Part shown: positions 1 through 8,218 of the stretch, piece after piece
How positions within the stretch are numbered: the stretch's first letter is position 1
Layout of the letters: each line of letters begins with the position of its first letter
Assembly: GCF_039652435.2 (NCBI RefSeq)
Contig: NZ_CP190246.1
Coordinates: 62,001-126,000 of the forward strand
Length of the DNA stretch: 64,000 nt
Direction of reading: 5' to 3'
Origin: Niabella insulamsoli
GTDB lineage: Bacteria > Bacteroidota > Bacteroidia > Chitinophagales > Chitinophagaceae
The notes under the pieces: model-generated
Database searches by the model: none
Seen by the model: the letters and a program-made list of their open reading frames with translations, nothing else
Told to the model about the DNA's origin: nothing
Translations under genes and position numbers: made by a program

Positions 1-422
1 TTTTCAAGGTCTTCCAGTTGGTCAAACTTTATGGAAATATCCACGGTCGTATTGGCGGCATTAGCGCTGAAGCGGTTGTTCCATTTGGATCGAGGCATAT
101 TGGGGAGCAGGTTGCCGTTTTCGTCAGAAAAGCCGTCTGCGGCGGCAAAACTTTTTTGCGGCTCAATTTTTTCGTAATCGGCAACGCTCCAGTGTTTTTC
201 GCCTTCGGGGCTCACCATAGCATAAAGCCAACGCCCGCCTTCGGTAAAATTCATCGATTTGGTTTCAGCTTTCCAGGGTTTAGGCGCCCACCACTGGTCT
301 AAAAGTTCCGCGTCGGTCCAGGCTTTCCAAACCAGACTTAGGTCGCCGGCAAACTCGCGTTTTACATGAATGGTCTTGTTTTCTTTGTCTACAGAGAAAT
401 CAAATAAGAGGGGTGTGCTCAT
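1..422 (-). CDS. AHSA1/SRPBCC-domain protein, partial (3' end outside window)
   Basis: Reads without a stop from an ATG at 422 down to the window edge, so the C-terminus is missing; about 140 residues are visible. The visible part fits the START-like SRPBCC fold of Activator-of-Hsp90-homologue (AHSA1) proteins: a beta-rich start followed by a VWKAWTDAELLDQWW-type segment, then a GGRWLYAMVSPEG strand pair. Such proteins bind small hydrophobic ligands, and no enzymatic function is assigned to most of them. The start codon overlaps the stop of the upstream ArsR gene in an ATGA arrangement (419-422), which implies translational coupling. ArsR plus AHSA1 pairs are a common two-gene unit in Bacteroidota. 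Confidence 0.85.
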   Translation of the reverse strand, partial: MSTPLLFDFSVDKENKTIHVKREFAGDLSLVWKAWTDAELLDQWWAPKPWKAETKSMNFTEGGRWLYAMVSPEGEKHWSVADYEKIEPQKSFAAADGFSDENGNLLPNMPRSKWNNRFSANAANTTVDISIKFDQLEDLE

Positions 423-739
423 GATTTTTTGTTTTTTATGGTGGATAATAAATGATCTAACTGTTCAAAGCGGCCTTCCCAGATTTTTCGAAACTGTGCG
501 AGCCATTCGTCGATTGCTTTCATTTTTTCAATCTGAAGTGTATAATAGATTTCACGGCCCTGCTGCTCCGTTTTTACGAGATCACATTCTGTTAAAATGC
601 GCAGATGCTTGGAAACGGCCTGCCGCGTAGATGCGAAATGCGTCGCAAGCGCGTTTGGAGTCATGGCTTGCACGGCGATCAACGCAATGATAGCCCTTCG
701 TGTGGGGTCGGCAACTGCCTGAAAAATATCTCGTCTCAT
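419..739 (-). CDS. ArsR-family winged-helix transcriptional regulator
   Basis: 106 residues, typical for compact ArsR repressors. The N-terminus carries the ADPTRRAII signature at the start of the fold, followed by a helix-turn-helix around residues 27-50 (FASTRQAVSKHLRIL) and a beta-wing ending in GREIYYTL. No clustered cysteines of a metal sensor are visible, so it belongs to the non-metal branch that usually sits next to AHSA1 genes. It overlaps the AHSA1 start by four bases and has a good promoter and a dyad just upstream (760-806), which suggests autoregulation. The ligand is unknown. Confidence 0.9.
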   Translation of the reverse strand: MRRDIFQAVADPTRRAIIALIAVQAMTPNALATHFASTRQAVSKHLRILTECDLVKTEQQGREIYYTLQIEKMKAIDEWLAQFRKIWEGRFEQLDHLLSTIKNKKS

Positions 740-759
740 CAGCTCGAAATTTTAAATAC

Positions 760-775
760 GCAACCTTTCAGTTGC
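760..775. promoter_or_regulatory. Inverted repeat, possible ArsR operator
   Basis: GCAAC, six bases, GTTGC, lying between the predicted -7 box and the ArsR start codon, about where transcription should begin. The position suits autorepression by the ArsR protein. The assignment is inference from position and symmetry only. Confidence 0.4.
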
Positions 776-806
776 AAATATATGAGCAACCAATTGGTTT
801 CGCAAA
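775..806 (-). promoter_or_regulatory. Bacteroidota-type promoter for the ArsR/AHSA1 operon
   Basis: On the minus strand: TTTG (806-803), a 20-base spacer, then TATATTTG (782-775). This matches the TTTG-N19..21-TAnnTTTG consensus of the main Bacteroidota sigma factor exactly. The start codon at 739 lies about 36 bases below the -7 box. Confidence 0.65.
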
Positions 807-900
807 TTTTTTTATAATTTTTTTACAACGATGCTTTTTCACCGCTGGTATAGGCGGGGAATAATTTTTTGTTAAGCCGGCATAACGGAGCGTAAGGGTT

Positions 901-1256
901 TTATGTAGCTGAAGCGCCGAAGGTGAGCAGGTTATGGTCGGGATCGAGTAGGGCAAATTCTTTTTGCCCCCACGGTTTGATGCTTAGGGGCGCATTGGGA
1001 TGTATCGCAACATTTCGTTCCAGCAGCGATTGGTAAAATTGATCTATCGCGCTGACACGAATATAAATCTGACCATAATTCTCACGGGGGTCCAGCGCTT
1101 CGAAAAGGAAAAAATGCAATTCAATTTCGTCTTTTGCAAGCATCAGGTAGTCGTCATAATCTCCTCCCAATTGTTTAAACCCCAATTGCTCAACATAAAG
1201 TTGCGCGTTATCAATTTGTCGCGCATCGGCAGCTTGGGGTGCACCGTTAAGAGCAT
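901..1256 (-). pseudogene. VOC-family (glyoxalase/bleomycin-resistance-like) gene with a frameshift
   Basis: The conserved C-terminal part (ending HNLLTFGASAT, stop at 901-903) is in one frame and runs upstream as AQLYVEQLGFKQLGG with no ATG. The expected N-terminus (MLLTVHPKLPMRDKLITRNF, from ATG 1256-1254) is in another frame. The frames would join if one T were added to the T-run at 1199-1197, giving a family-like ITRNFYVEQLGF junction. So one base appears lost from a homopolymer. The gene starts 10 bases after the alcohol dehydrogenase stop and was probably co-transcribed with it. A sequencing error would look the same. If intact it would be a roughly 118-residue single-domain VOC protein, a family that includes antibiotic-resistance binders and dioxygenase-like folds. 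Confidence 0.75.
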
Positions 1257-1266
1257 GCGGAAGGGT

Positions 1267-2340
1267 TTAATTTTTTACAGTTTCATTTTTTAAGCTCGCC
1301 ATATCTATTACAAAACGATAACGTACGTCGCTTTTAAGCATCCGCTCATAAGCGGTATTAATGTCCTGAATATTGATGCGCTCTATCTCTGAAACAATTT
1401 GATGTTCGCCGCAGAAATCTAAAAGTTCCTGCGTTTCGGCGATGCCGCCAATCAGCGATCCTGAAACGGCTTTTCTGCCCACCACCATTGGCGCCGTATT
1501 CAGCACAGGGTCTAACGGACCCAGGTAACCCACCAAAACCAGTGTGCCGCTGGCGTGTAAAGTGGCGATATAGGGGTTTAGATCGTGGACATAGGGAACG
1601 GTGTCGATAATCAGGTCAAACGTATTTTTTACAGACGCCATTTGCTGTTCGTCTGTAGAAATAATAACGTTATCGGCGCCCAATGCTTTTGCTTCTTCTT
1701 TTTTGTCCGCGCTTCGCGAAAACAAGGTCACTTCTGCGCCTAAAGCGTGTGCGAGCTTTAAAGCCATATGCCCGAGGCCGCCCAGTCCAACAACGGCTAC
1801 TTTACTGCCCTTGGTCACCTTCCAGTGGCGGAGCGGCGACCAGGTAGTGATGCCTGCGCAAAGCACCGGCGCTACCGCGGCGGCATCCAGGTTTTCGGGA
1901 ACTTTTAAAACGAAATGCTCGTCTACAACAATTTTTTCTGAATAGCCGCCGAAAGTGTGCCCATTGGTATGTTTATCTTTTCCGTTGTAAGTGCCGGTGA
2001 AACCATTAAGACAGTATTGTTCCAGGTCTTGTTTGCAATTATCGCAGGTTTGGCAACTGTCGACCATGCATCCAACGGCAACAAGATCGCCGGGTTTGAA
2101 CTTGGTGACCTCCTTGCCGGTGCCAATTACTTTGCCCACAATCTCATGCCCCGGAACACAGGGATATTTGCTGCCGCCCCAATCGTTGCGGGCCGTGTGA
2201 AGATCGGAATGGCAGACGCCACAAAACAAAATATCTATCTCAACATCCTTACCGGTGAGCGTTCTGCGCTCTATTTTCATCTGCTCCAGATCGGCGTTGG
2301 CGGCCGCTGTTCCGAAAGCTTTTACTTGATTTACAGACAT
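1267..2340 (-). CDS. Zinc-dependent NAD(P) alcohol dehydrogenase, cinnamyl-alcohol-dehydrogenase/YahK-like
   Basis: 357 residues, the usual length for the medium-chain dehydrogenase family, CAD/YahK branch, which reduces a broad range of aldehydes using NADPH. Catalytic-zinc ligands are visible: Cys43 in GVCHSD, His65-Glu66 in PGHE, and the Cys in VLCAG near residue 160. The structural-zinc cysteines are Cys95, Cys98, Cys101 and Cys109. The nucleotide-binding glycine motif GLGGLG lies near residue 193. Start ATG at 2340; the frameshifted VOC gene follows within 10 bases. The physiological substrate cannot be told from sequence; aldehyde detoxification is the common role in this branch. Confidence 0.92.
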   Translation of the reverse strand: MSVNQVKAFGTAAANADLEQMKIERRTLTGKDVEIDILFCGVCHSDLHTARNDWGGSKYPCVPGHEIVGKVIGTGKEVTKFKPGDLVAVGCMVDSCQTCDNCKQDLEQYCLNGFTGTYNGKDKHTNGHTFGGYSEKIVVDEHFVLKVPENLDAAAVAPVLCAGITTWSPLRHWKVTKGSKVAVVGLGGLGHMALKLAHALGAEVTLFSRSADKKEEAKALGADNVIISTDEQQMASVKNTFDLIIDTVPYVHDLNPYIATLHASGTLVLVGYLGPLDPVLNTAPMVVGRKAVSGSLIGGIAETQELLDFCGEHQIVSEIERINIQDINTAYERMLKSDVRYRFVIDMASLKNETVKN

Positions 2341-2462
2341 ATTTTATAGGTTAAATTGAAATATTCGATAAAAATTTTTTCACGATTCAATAGAAGCAAA
2401 ACGTATGCCTTCATTGATTTAGAATATCATCAGGAGGTCCAATTTAGCAAAAAAAGCAATAT

Positions 2463-3590
2463 TTACATATAGGGTTTCCACCATTTCCTGAACACCTGGT
2501 TACTGTCTTTCAAATGCACTACTTCTCCGATCATAGGCGTCAGCAGGGGAAGGCTGTCTTTTTCCGCGGCGGCTGCAATAAGCTCTAAGGGCTCATACCA
2601 GGCGTGCATAGCAAGTGCGTATTTCGAATTATGAACAGTAAATAGCCGTTTGGGCTGCAGGTCTTTTACGGCCTTCAACAGGTCTTCAGGAATAAGGTGT
2701 ATATATTTCCAATCATTATTGTATTGGCCGTTTTCGACAATCGCCAGATCAATAGTACCAAACCGTCTTTTGATAGCCTCGAAATGGGTGTCGTAGCCCG
2801 AATCGCCGCCGATATAAATATTTTGAGTACCGGTTTGTAACATATAAGAAGCCCAAAGCGATTTGTTGCGCACAAAGCCGCGCCCCGAAAAATGGCGGGC
2901 GGGCAATGCGGTCAGCTTCAGGCCAGACACGGGCTCGGCCTCCTCGTGCCAGTCGAGTTCGATAATTCTCCCGGGATCGAATCCCCAGTATTCCAGGTGT
3001 TCGCCGACGCCCAGCGGGCATACGATTTTTCCCACGCGGCCTTTAAGATCGAGCATGGTTTTATAATCGAGATGGTCCCAGTGATCATGGGTAATAATGA
3101 GCAAATCTACATCTGGCAAATCTTCGGGCTGATACGTCGAAGCTCCTTTAAAAGCTTTATTAAACATCGATAAGGGAGAAGCGGCGACTAAAACTGGGTC
3201 AACTACTATTTTTTTGCCGTCGACTTGCATGAAGAGCGACGAATGTCCCATCCACACCAGCACGTCGTCTGCTCCCAGGTTTTTTAAGTTGGTCTTAATG
3301 ACCGGCAAATTTTTCGACGGGCGCAGATCTTTTACTTTTTTAAAAAGAAAATCATACATCAACCCGAAAAAATTTCTGTCGGAAGAAAAATTCGGAGTAA
3401 TGCTGGTGTTTTGAAAAGCGCCGTCGCGATAATTAGGTGATTTTTCAACGCGCTCGAGCCGAGCTCCCGATGGGGCTTTACCAAACATCGGCTGGTTGAC
3501 AAAAATAAAGACACCCGCAATAAAAACGATGATCAATCCAAGCAGCACCCACATGGCTTTTTTTAGTTTATTTTTTGAAGAAACTTTCAT
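2463..3590 (-). CDS. Membrane-anchored MBL-fold metallohydrolase (NAPE-PLD/UlaG-like)
   Basis: 375 residues. One membrane segment at about residues 12-31 anchors the enzyme, with the catalytic domain probably outside the cytoplasmic membrane. The metal-binding motif H-x-H-x-D-H is present (His168, His170, Asp172, His173), preceded by a WMGHSS strand near residue 113 that is typical of the Lactamase_B_2 group containing NAPE-hydrolysing phospholipase D and UlaG-like lactonases. Later ligands appear in LPARHFSGRG and GGDSGYD. The substrate is unknown; a lipid or phosphodiester substrate is possible by family. It appears to be a single gene, with 122 bases to the dehydrogenase start and no clear promoter box. 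Confidence 0.88.
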   Translation of the reverse strand: MKVSSKNKLKKAMWVLLGLIIVFIAGVFIFVNQPMFGKAPSGARLERVEKSPNYRDGAFQNTSITPNFSSDRNFFGLMYDFLFKKVKDLRPSKNLPVIKTNLKNLGADDVLVWMGHSSLFMQVDGKKIVVDPVLVAASPLSMFNKAFKGASTYQPEDLPDVDLLIITHDHWDHLDYKTMLDLKGRVGKIVCPLGVGEHLEYWGFDPGRIIELDWHEEAEPVSGLKLTALPARHFSGRGFVRNKSLWASYMLQTGTQNIYIGGDSGYDTHFEAIKRRFGTIDLAIVENGQYNNDWKYIHLIPEDLLKAVKDLQPKRLFTVHNSKYALAMHAWYEPLELIAAAAEKDSLPLLTPMIGEVVHLKDSNQVFRKWWKPYM

Positions 3591-3819
3591 CTCTTTTGTT
3601 ACCGGAAAATTTTATTTAGAAAGATTGGCATTTGATAAAGGAGACGGCGTTCGAGATAAAATACTTTAATGGCCCTCCGGGGAATGTTTCTCATAGTTGG
3701 TAGGGAAAGTATGATTTTTATTTCTAAATGGCATAAAACTTGTTTTTTCTTTTTTGGTTACCACTTAATAAGCCCGGTTTACCGAACCCTATAATCCTTT
3801 TTATTTAAACATTATTAAC

Positions 3820-4128
3820 ATGTGCTACCGTTATGGTATTGGGATATGTAAGGATGTGCTTGCATATCTGAAACAAAACAGATTTGACGAAGCCCTGTCA
3901 GAAATGGAAACGATGGAGCCTGAAGATATCTCTTCCAAGCATTTTGAGGATTTGAAAGGCCTGTTGAAAAAATACTATGCTGGCGAGGACATATTTGTTG
4001 AGGAACAACCCCAAAGTGGGGCGCAGCCGGATGGAAATGTATTGCAACAGGAGTTAAAGCAGCTTTGTTTTGAGATTTTGAATTATAACCGGCATAATGT
4101 AGATGGAACATCGCTCCACCAATGCTAG
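3820..4128 (+). CDS. Small hypothetical protein
   Basis: 102 residues, acidic and apparently helical: a KDVLAYLKQNRFDEALSEM stretch resembles one tetratricopeptide-like helix pair, followed by Glu/Asp-rich linkers. No signal peptide or known motif was recognised. It is preceded by an AT-rich 230-base spacer and followed 154 bases later by the histidine kinase on the same strand. An opposite-strand ORF over the same stretch looks like a shadow. Whether the gene is real is moderately likely. Confidence 0.5.
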   Translation: MCYRYGIGICKDVLAYLKQNRFDEALSEMETMEPEDISSKHFEDLKGLLKKYYAGEDIFVEEQPQSGAQPDGNVLQQELKQLCFEILNYNRHNVDGTSLHQC

Positions 4129-4282
4129 CGTTTATCTCAATACAGCCCCTTTGCACGCTCTAAGTGTCTAAACGGTTCATTTCTAATTTCTTTCGATACT
4201 ATTTTGTATGCCGTTTGCCGTTCGTTTATAGCAAACTGTGAACTTTTTCAGTAGTTTTACTTTTATGACCAAAACGTAGTTT

Positions 4283-5740
4283 ATGTTATCGGACGAAAAA
4301 CAGGCGCTCTTAGCAGCCATTGTGGATTCTTCTGACGATGCGATTATCAGTAAAACGCTCGATGGAATCATTACGAGCTGGAACCCTGCTGCAGCGCGCA
4401 TCCTGGGTTACAAAGAGGAGGAAGCGTTGGGCCGACATATTTCCATAATTATTCCCGCCGAACGCCTTCATGAAGAAGATTTTATCATTAACGAAATCAC
4501 AAATGGCCGTAGGATTCAACATTTTGAAACGGTTCGGCAAACGAAATACCAACAACAACTGCCTTTGTTGCTTTCCATATCCCCTGTCCGGAATGCCGAT
4601 GGTGTCGTAATCGGCGCGTCGACTATCGGAAGGGATATATGCGCTCAGAAAGAAGCTGCCGAAAAGCAGGGCATCCTGGCAGCTATTGTAAAAAGTTCGG
4701 ATGATGCCATTGTGAGCAAAACATTGAAAGGGATTATTACCAGCTGGAATGGGGGTGCCGAGCGTCTTTTTGGCTATACTGAATCGGAAGCTATTGGTCA
4801 ACATATTTCCCTGATTATTCCACCCGACCGCATGGATGAAGAAACGTATATTATTAACCAAATTGTTTCAGGGCAAAGTGTCTCGCATTTTGAAACATTA
4901 CGGGTTACGAAAACGGGTCAGGAAATTCCTATTTCTTTAACCATATCGCCGGTCCTCGATGGAAAGGGCAAGATCATCGGCGCTTCAAAAATTGCCCGCG
5001 ATATATCAGAACGGCTGCGCATCCAGCGTGAAAAGGAGCTTTTGTATAATGAAGTCAAATTGCTCAGTAAAAAAAAGGATGATTTTATCGCGATGACGAC
5101 GCATGAGTTAAAAACCCCGATGACTTCACTAATGGGTTTTTTGCAGGTATTGCAGATGAGGGTGTCATCGGAGGATCCAAATGGAGGATTTATCAGGCGA
5201 TGCATAAAACAGGTAGATAAACTATCTATGCTAATCAACGACCTGCTCGAGTTTTCAAAAGATCAGGACGGGAAACTGCAGATACGGCCGGCGCCCTTCG
5301 ACATCGTATCCCTGATTGCAGAACTGATCGAACCCTATAAAGAAGACCGGCTCAACAAAATCGAGTTTTCAGCGGCGGATAGTTTGATGGTAAATGCCGA
5401 CCGGCTTCGTATTGGCCAGGTTATCATCAATCTGTTATCGAACGCAGTTAAATATTCGCCGAATGGCGGCCGCATCAAAATTAAAGCCGGAGCAGAAGAT
5501 GGCAATATTTTTGTATCTGTTAAAGACGAGGGCATAGGAATTGACCAAAACTGTCTCCAAAACTTGTTCGATCAGTTTTACAGAGCAGTTAAACCAGGTT
5601 ATAATATACCTGGCTTAGGAATGGGTTTGTACATTAGCCGGCAAATTGTCGAACTGCATGGCGGGGAGATCAACGTTGCAAGCGAAATGGGCAAAGGATC
5701 TACTTTTAAGTTTATGCTTCCCGGCCTCCCTCAACAATAG
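4283..5740 (+). CDS. PAS-PAS sensor histidine kinase, apparently cytoplasmic
   Basis: 485 residues with no membrane segment. Two PAS domains (about residues 7-125 and 131-245) are very alike, each carrying AAIV.SSDDAI.SKTL.GIITSWN, so they arose by tandem duplication. A HisKA dimerisation helix follows with the phospho-accepting His274 in THELKTP. The HATPase_c domain (about 370-482) has the N box (NLLSNAVKYS), G1 (DEGIGID) and G2 (GLGMGLYIS). The protein autophosphorylates on His and should pass phosphate to the single-domain regulator that starts 22 bases later. PAS domains of this type often bind haem, flavin or small ligands, but none can be assigned. Confidence 0.93.
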   Translation: MLSDEKQALLAAIVDSSDDAIISKTLDGIITSWNPAAARILGYKEEEALGRHISIIIPAERLHEEDFIINEITNGRRIQHFETVRQTKYQQQLPLLLSISPVRNADGVVIGASTIGRDICAQKEAAEKQGILAAIVKSSDDAIVSKTLKGIITSWNGGAERLFGYTESEAIGQHISLIIPPDRMDEETYIINQIVSGQSVSHFETLRVTKTGQEIPISLTISPVLDGKGKIIGASKIARDISERLRIQREKELLYNEVKLLSKKKDDFIAMTTHELKTPMTSLMGFLQVLQMRVSSEDPNGGFIRRCIKQVDKLSMLINDLLEFSKDQDGKLQIRPAPFDIVSLIAELIEPYKEDRLNKIEFSAADSLMVNADRLRIGQVIINLLSNAVKYSPNGGRIKIKAGAEDGNIFVSVKDEGIGIDQNCLQNLFDQFYRAVKPGYNIPGLGMGLYISRQIVELHGGEINVASEMGKGSTFKFMLPGLPQQ

Positions 5741-5762
5741 ACTGTTGTTAAAAAGAAAAAGA

Positions 5763-6116
5763 GTGAAACAAAAAGAAATAATGATTGTGGAGGACAATCC
5801 GGATATCAGAGATCTGATTGGATTTATACTGACTGAAGATGCCTACCAATTAAAAATGTGCCCAACGGCTATTAGTTTTCAAGACGAAATTGCTAAAAAA
5901 CTGCCCGACGTTATTGTTATGGATATCATGCTTCCTGATGGCGACGGCACAGACCTTTGCCGCGTGGTAAAAAACAATCCCGCAACGCAGCATATTCCCG
6001 TTTTGCTAATGTCGGCGCATAAAAGTGAGTTAAAAACCGAAACCGGCGCGAATTCTTTTATTCCCAAGCCCTTCAATATTATAGATTTTAAGCAAATCGT
6101 TGAAAGCTATCTGTAA
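5763..6116 (+). CDS. Single-domain response regulator (CheY-like receiver)
   Basis: 117 residues from a GTG start at 5763; an ATG seven codons in (5781) would cut the first strand, and the longer upstream reading overlaps the kinase gene. Receiver-fold residues are present: acidic pocket Glu10-Asp11, phospho-acceptor Asp54 in VIVMDIMLP, Ser84, and Lys102 in IPKPF. There is no output domain, so it probably signals by protein-protein contact or serves as a phosphorelay partner. It lies 22 bases behind the PAS histidine kinase and is very likely its cognate partner. The start codon is the uncertain part. Confidence 0.87.
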   Translation: MKQKEIMIVEDNPDIRDLIGFILTEDAYQLKMCPTAISFQDEIAKKLPDVIVMDIMLPDGDGTDLCRVVKNNPATQHIPVLLMSAHKSELKTETGANSFIPKPFNIIDFKQIVESYL

Positions 6117-6172
6117 GTCGAGGGGCTGTTGTTTTGCATAAGCCAGCCGCCGGTTTTGCCGGGGTGAGTTGT

Positions 6173-8065
6173 TTACCAGGCAATACCATAATCCTCTCCA
6201 TGATTACTTGATCCTCCCCAAAGGCTCCCATGTTTCCAGTCAAAATAAATAGCGTTGATAGGGCCGCTGGTGCGATCACCAAAACTAAGCGTATATCCCA
6301 TTTCTTTTAAAGAGGCGCGTGTGTTTTCGGGCGTGTTGTCATTAAGCAAGATGGCGCCTGGCCTGGGCTTGCGATCTGATATTTTTGTGCCGCCCAGCGA
6401 CAGCCACAGCTGATTGCTGTTGATATTAGCAGCTTCGGCCGCCTGCTGCACGGTCATGCCAAATTCCACAATATTCAAAAAGAACTGAAGCTGGTTTTGT
6501 TCCTGCGTGTCGCCGCCCTGAACGGCGAAAGCCAGAAACGGCCGCCCCTCTTTCATCGCCAGCGATGGTGTCAGCGTTACACGCGGACGTTTGCCTGGCG
6601 CTACAATGTTGAAAGGGTTGATCGTGCTATCCAAAACAAAGCTCTGCATGCGCTGGCTCATTCCCACGCCCGTCCTTCCTGCAATGCAAGCCGGCACCCA
6701 GCCGCCACTGGGCGTTACAGAAACAACCCATCCTTCTTCGTCAGCGGCTTCGATGCTGGTCGTGCCGCGCCACAAACGGTCGAGATATATTTCGTCATCG
6801 TTTTGGCTCAGCGTGGTTTGGCGTTCATCATGTTGCGGCATGAAAGGCCGGTTCGAGCTATCGCTGGTAAACCCTCTCTTCTTCATTAATTCCATAAATG
6901 GGTTCGTTTTCCCTTCAAAAGGGTAAGGATCGCCAGGCGCAGCGTCAGGGTTATTCCGGGTTGGGCGGATCTGCGCGGCTCTTTGTTTGGCATAAGCTTT
7001 ACTTAGCAAGCCTTTGATGGGCTCTTGTGGCGGAAAGGCAGGATCTCCATAATAAAAATCACGATCGGCAAAGCTCAGGTTCAGGGCTTGATAAATGGTA
7101 TGTATATATTCAGAGCTGTTGTACCCCATTTTTTTAAGATCAAAATTTTCCAGCATATTTAATGCCTGTAAAAGAGAAGGCCCTTGCGTCCAGGACTGTA
7201 ATTTATAAACGTCAATTCCTTTGTAATCAATATGCAGCGGCTCTTCTTCCAAAGGTTTCCAATTGGCCAGGTCCTGCAGGGTGATGAGGCCGCCCTGCTC
7301 CCGGCAGCCGCGCACAAATTCTTCGGCAATATCTCCTTTATAAAACCGGTCGCAGGCGGCCATGATCGCTGCTTCCCGTGACGCGCCCTTTTGAAGCGCA
7401 AGGGTTTCCGTGGCTACCAACTTTTGTAAGGTGATTAATAGATCGTTTTGTACAAAAATCTCCCCGGCTTCCGGCGCTTCTCTATCCTTCCCGGGATGCG
7501 TTAAAAAAACTTTGCTGCTGTAGGGCCAGGCTTTGATTCTTTTTTTATTACGTTCGATACTATTGGCGGTTCGCGCCTCAATGGGATACCCTGCTGCCAG
7601 TTCCATAGCCGGAGCCAGCACTTCTTTTAAAGACAATCGGCCGTAGCGGGCCAGCATCAGGCAAAGCCCGCCCGGCGTACCGGGTGTTGTAGCGGCCAGA
7701 GGCCCGTATTCCGGAGGAAAGTTATATCCCTTGCTTTTAAAAAAGCTGACCGTTGCGCCGGTTGGAGCTACGCCCATCGCGTTAATCGCGATTACCTTTT
7801 TTGTTTTTGGATTATAAATCAACGCTTGTGTTTCCCCGCCCCAGCTTAATACATCCCACATGGTGCAGGTGGCCGCCAACATTGCACACGCTGCATCCAC
7901 GGCATTCCCGCCCTTTTGAAATACCGCCGCGCCCGCGGTTGCGCCGAGTGGTTTGCCCGTGATCGCCATCCAGTGTTTGCCGTGTAAAGGGGGCTTTTGT
8001 GTTTGCTGGCAGAAAGCTTCTTTTGCAGCTATCAATAAGGTAAAAAGAAAAACAAATAATTTCAT
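6173..8065 (-). CDS. Gamma-glutamyltransferase family protein, secreted
   Basis: About 630 residues from the ATG at 8065, which places a signal peptide (MKLFVFLFTLLIAAKEAFCQ) at the very N-terminus; 19 more codons are open upstream but would bury it. The family self-cleaves ahead of a Thr that becomes the catalytic nucleophile, here the TTSIEAADEEG segment. The N-terminal part carries the expected GGNAVDAACA and WGGETQALIY motifs. It cleaves gamma-glutamyl bonds such as those of glutathione, acting in the periplasm. It is convergent with the response regulator (57 bases apart), with no obvious terminator between them. Substrate preference is uncertain because many family members are annotated only by homology. 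Confidence 0.9.
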   Translation of the reverse strand: MKLFVFLFTLLIAAKEAFCQQTQKPPLHGKHWMAITGKPLGATAGAAVFQKGGNAVDAACAMLAATCTMWDVLSWGGETQALIYNPKTKKVIAINAMGVAPTGATVSFFKSKGYNFPPEYGPLAATTPGTPGGLCLMLARYGRLSLKEVLAPAMELAAGYPIEARTANSIERNKKRIKAWPYSSKVFLTHPGKDREAPEAGEIFVQNDLLITLQKLVATETLALQKGASREAAIMAACDRFYKGDIAEEFVRGCREQGGLITLQDLANWKPLEEEPLHIDYKGIDVYKLQSWTQGPSLLQALNMLENFDLKKMGYNSSEYIHTIYQALNLSFADRDFYYGDPAFPPQEPIKGLLSKAYAKQRAAQIRPTRNNPDAAPGDPYPFEGKTNPFMELMKKRGFTSDSSNRPFMPQHDERQTTLSQNDDEIYLDRLWRGTTSIEAADEEGWVVSVTPSGGWVPACIAGRTGVGMSQRMQSFVLDSTINPFNIVAPGKRPRVTLTPSLAMKEGRPFLAFAVQGGDTQEQNQLQFFLNIVEFGMTVQQAAEAANINSNQLWLSLGGTKISDRKPRPGAILLNDNTPENTRASLKEMGYTLSFGDRTSGPINAIYFDWKHGSLWGGSSNHGEDYGIAW

Positions 8066-8168
8066 GGCCGGGGCTTTTAGTACGATAAAAGTGGTATTCG
8101 AATTTACAAATAAAACAACCACTGGCGCCTGTAATATCGCCTAAAGGTGCAGTGAAGGCAGCATATAG

Positions 8169-8200
8169 CTTGCAAACCATGCTGCTTTCGACTAATTTTG
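8169..8200 (+). promoter_or_regulatory. Bacteroidota-type promoter for dgt
   Basis: CTTG (8169-8172), a 20-base spacer, TAATTTTG (8193-8200). The -7 box matches TAnnTTTG perfectly and the -33 box matches three of four bases. The dgt start codon lies 19 bases downstream, giving a short leader. Confidence 0.5.
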
Positions 8201-8218
8201 GCGCGGTAAACTTTTTAT

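Noticed and set aside
3815..4156. 113-codon minus-strand frame opposite the small hypothetical gene
   Set aside because: Proline/histidine-rich shadow; the plus-strand reading has better protein-like character.
8066..8122. Longer start for gamma-glutamyltransferase
   Set aside because: It would place 19 extra residues before a clear signal peptide.
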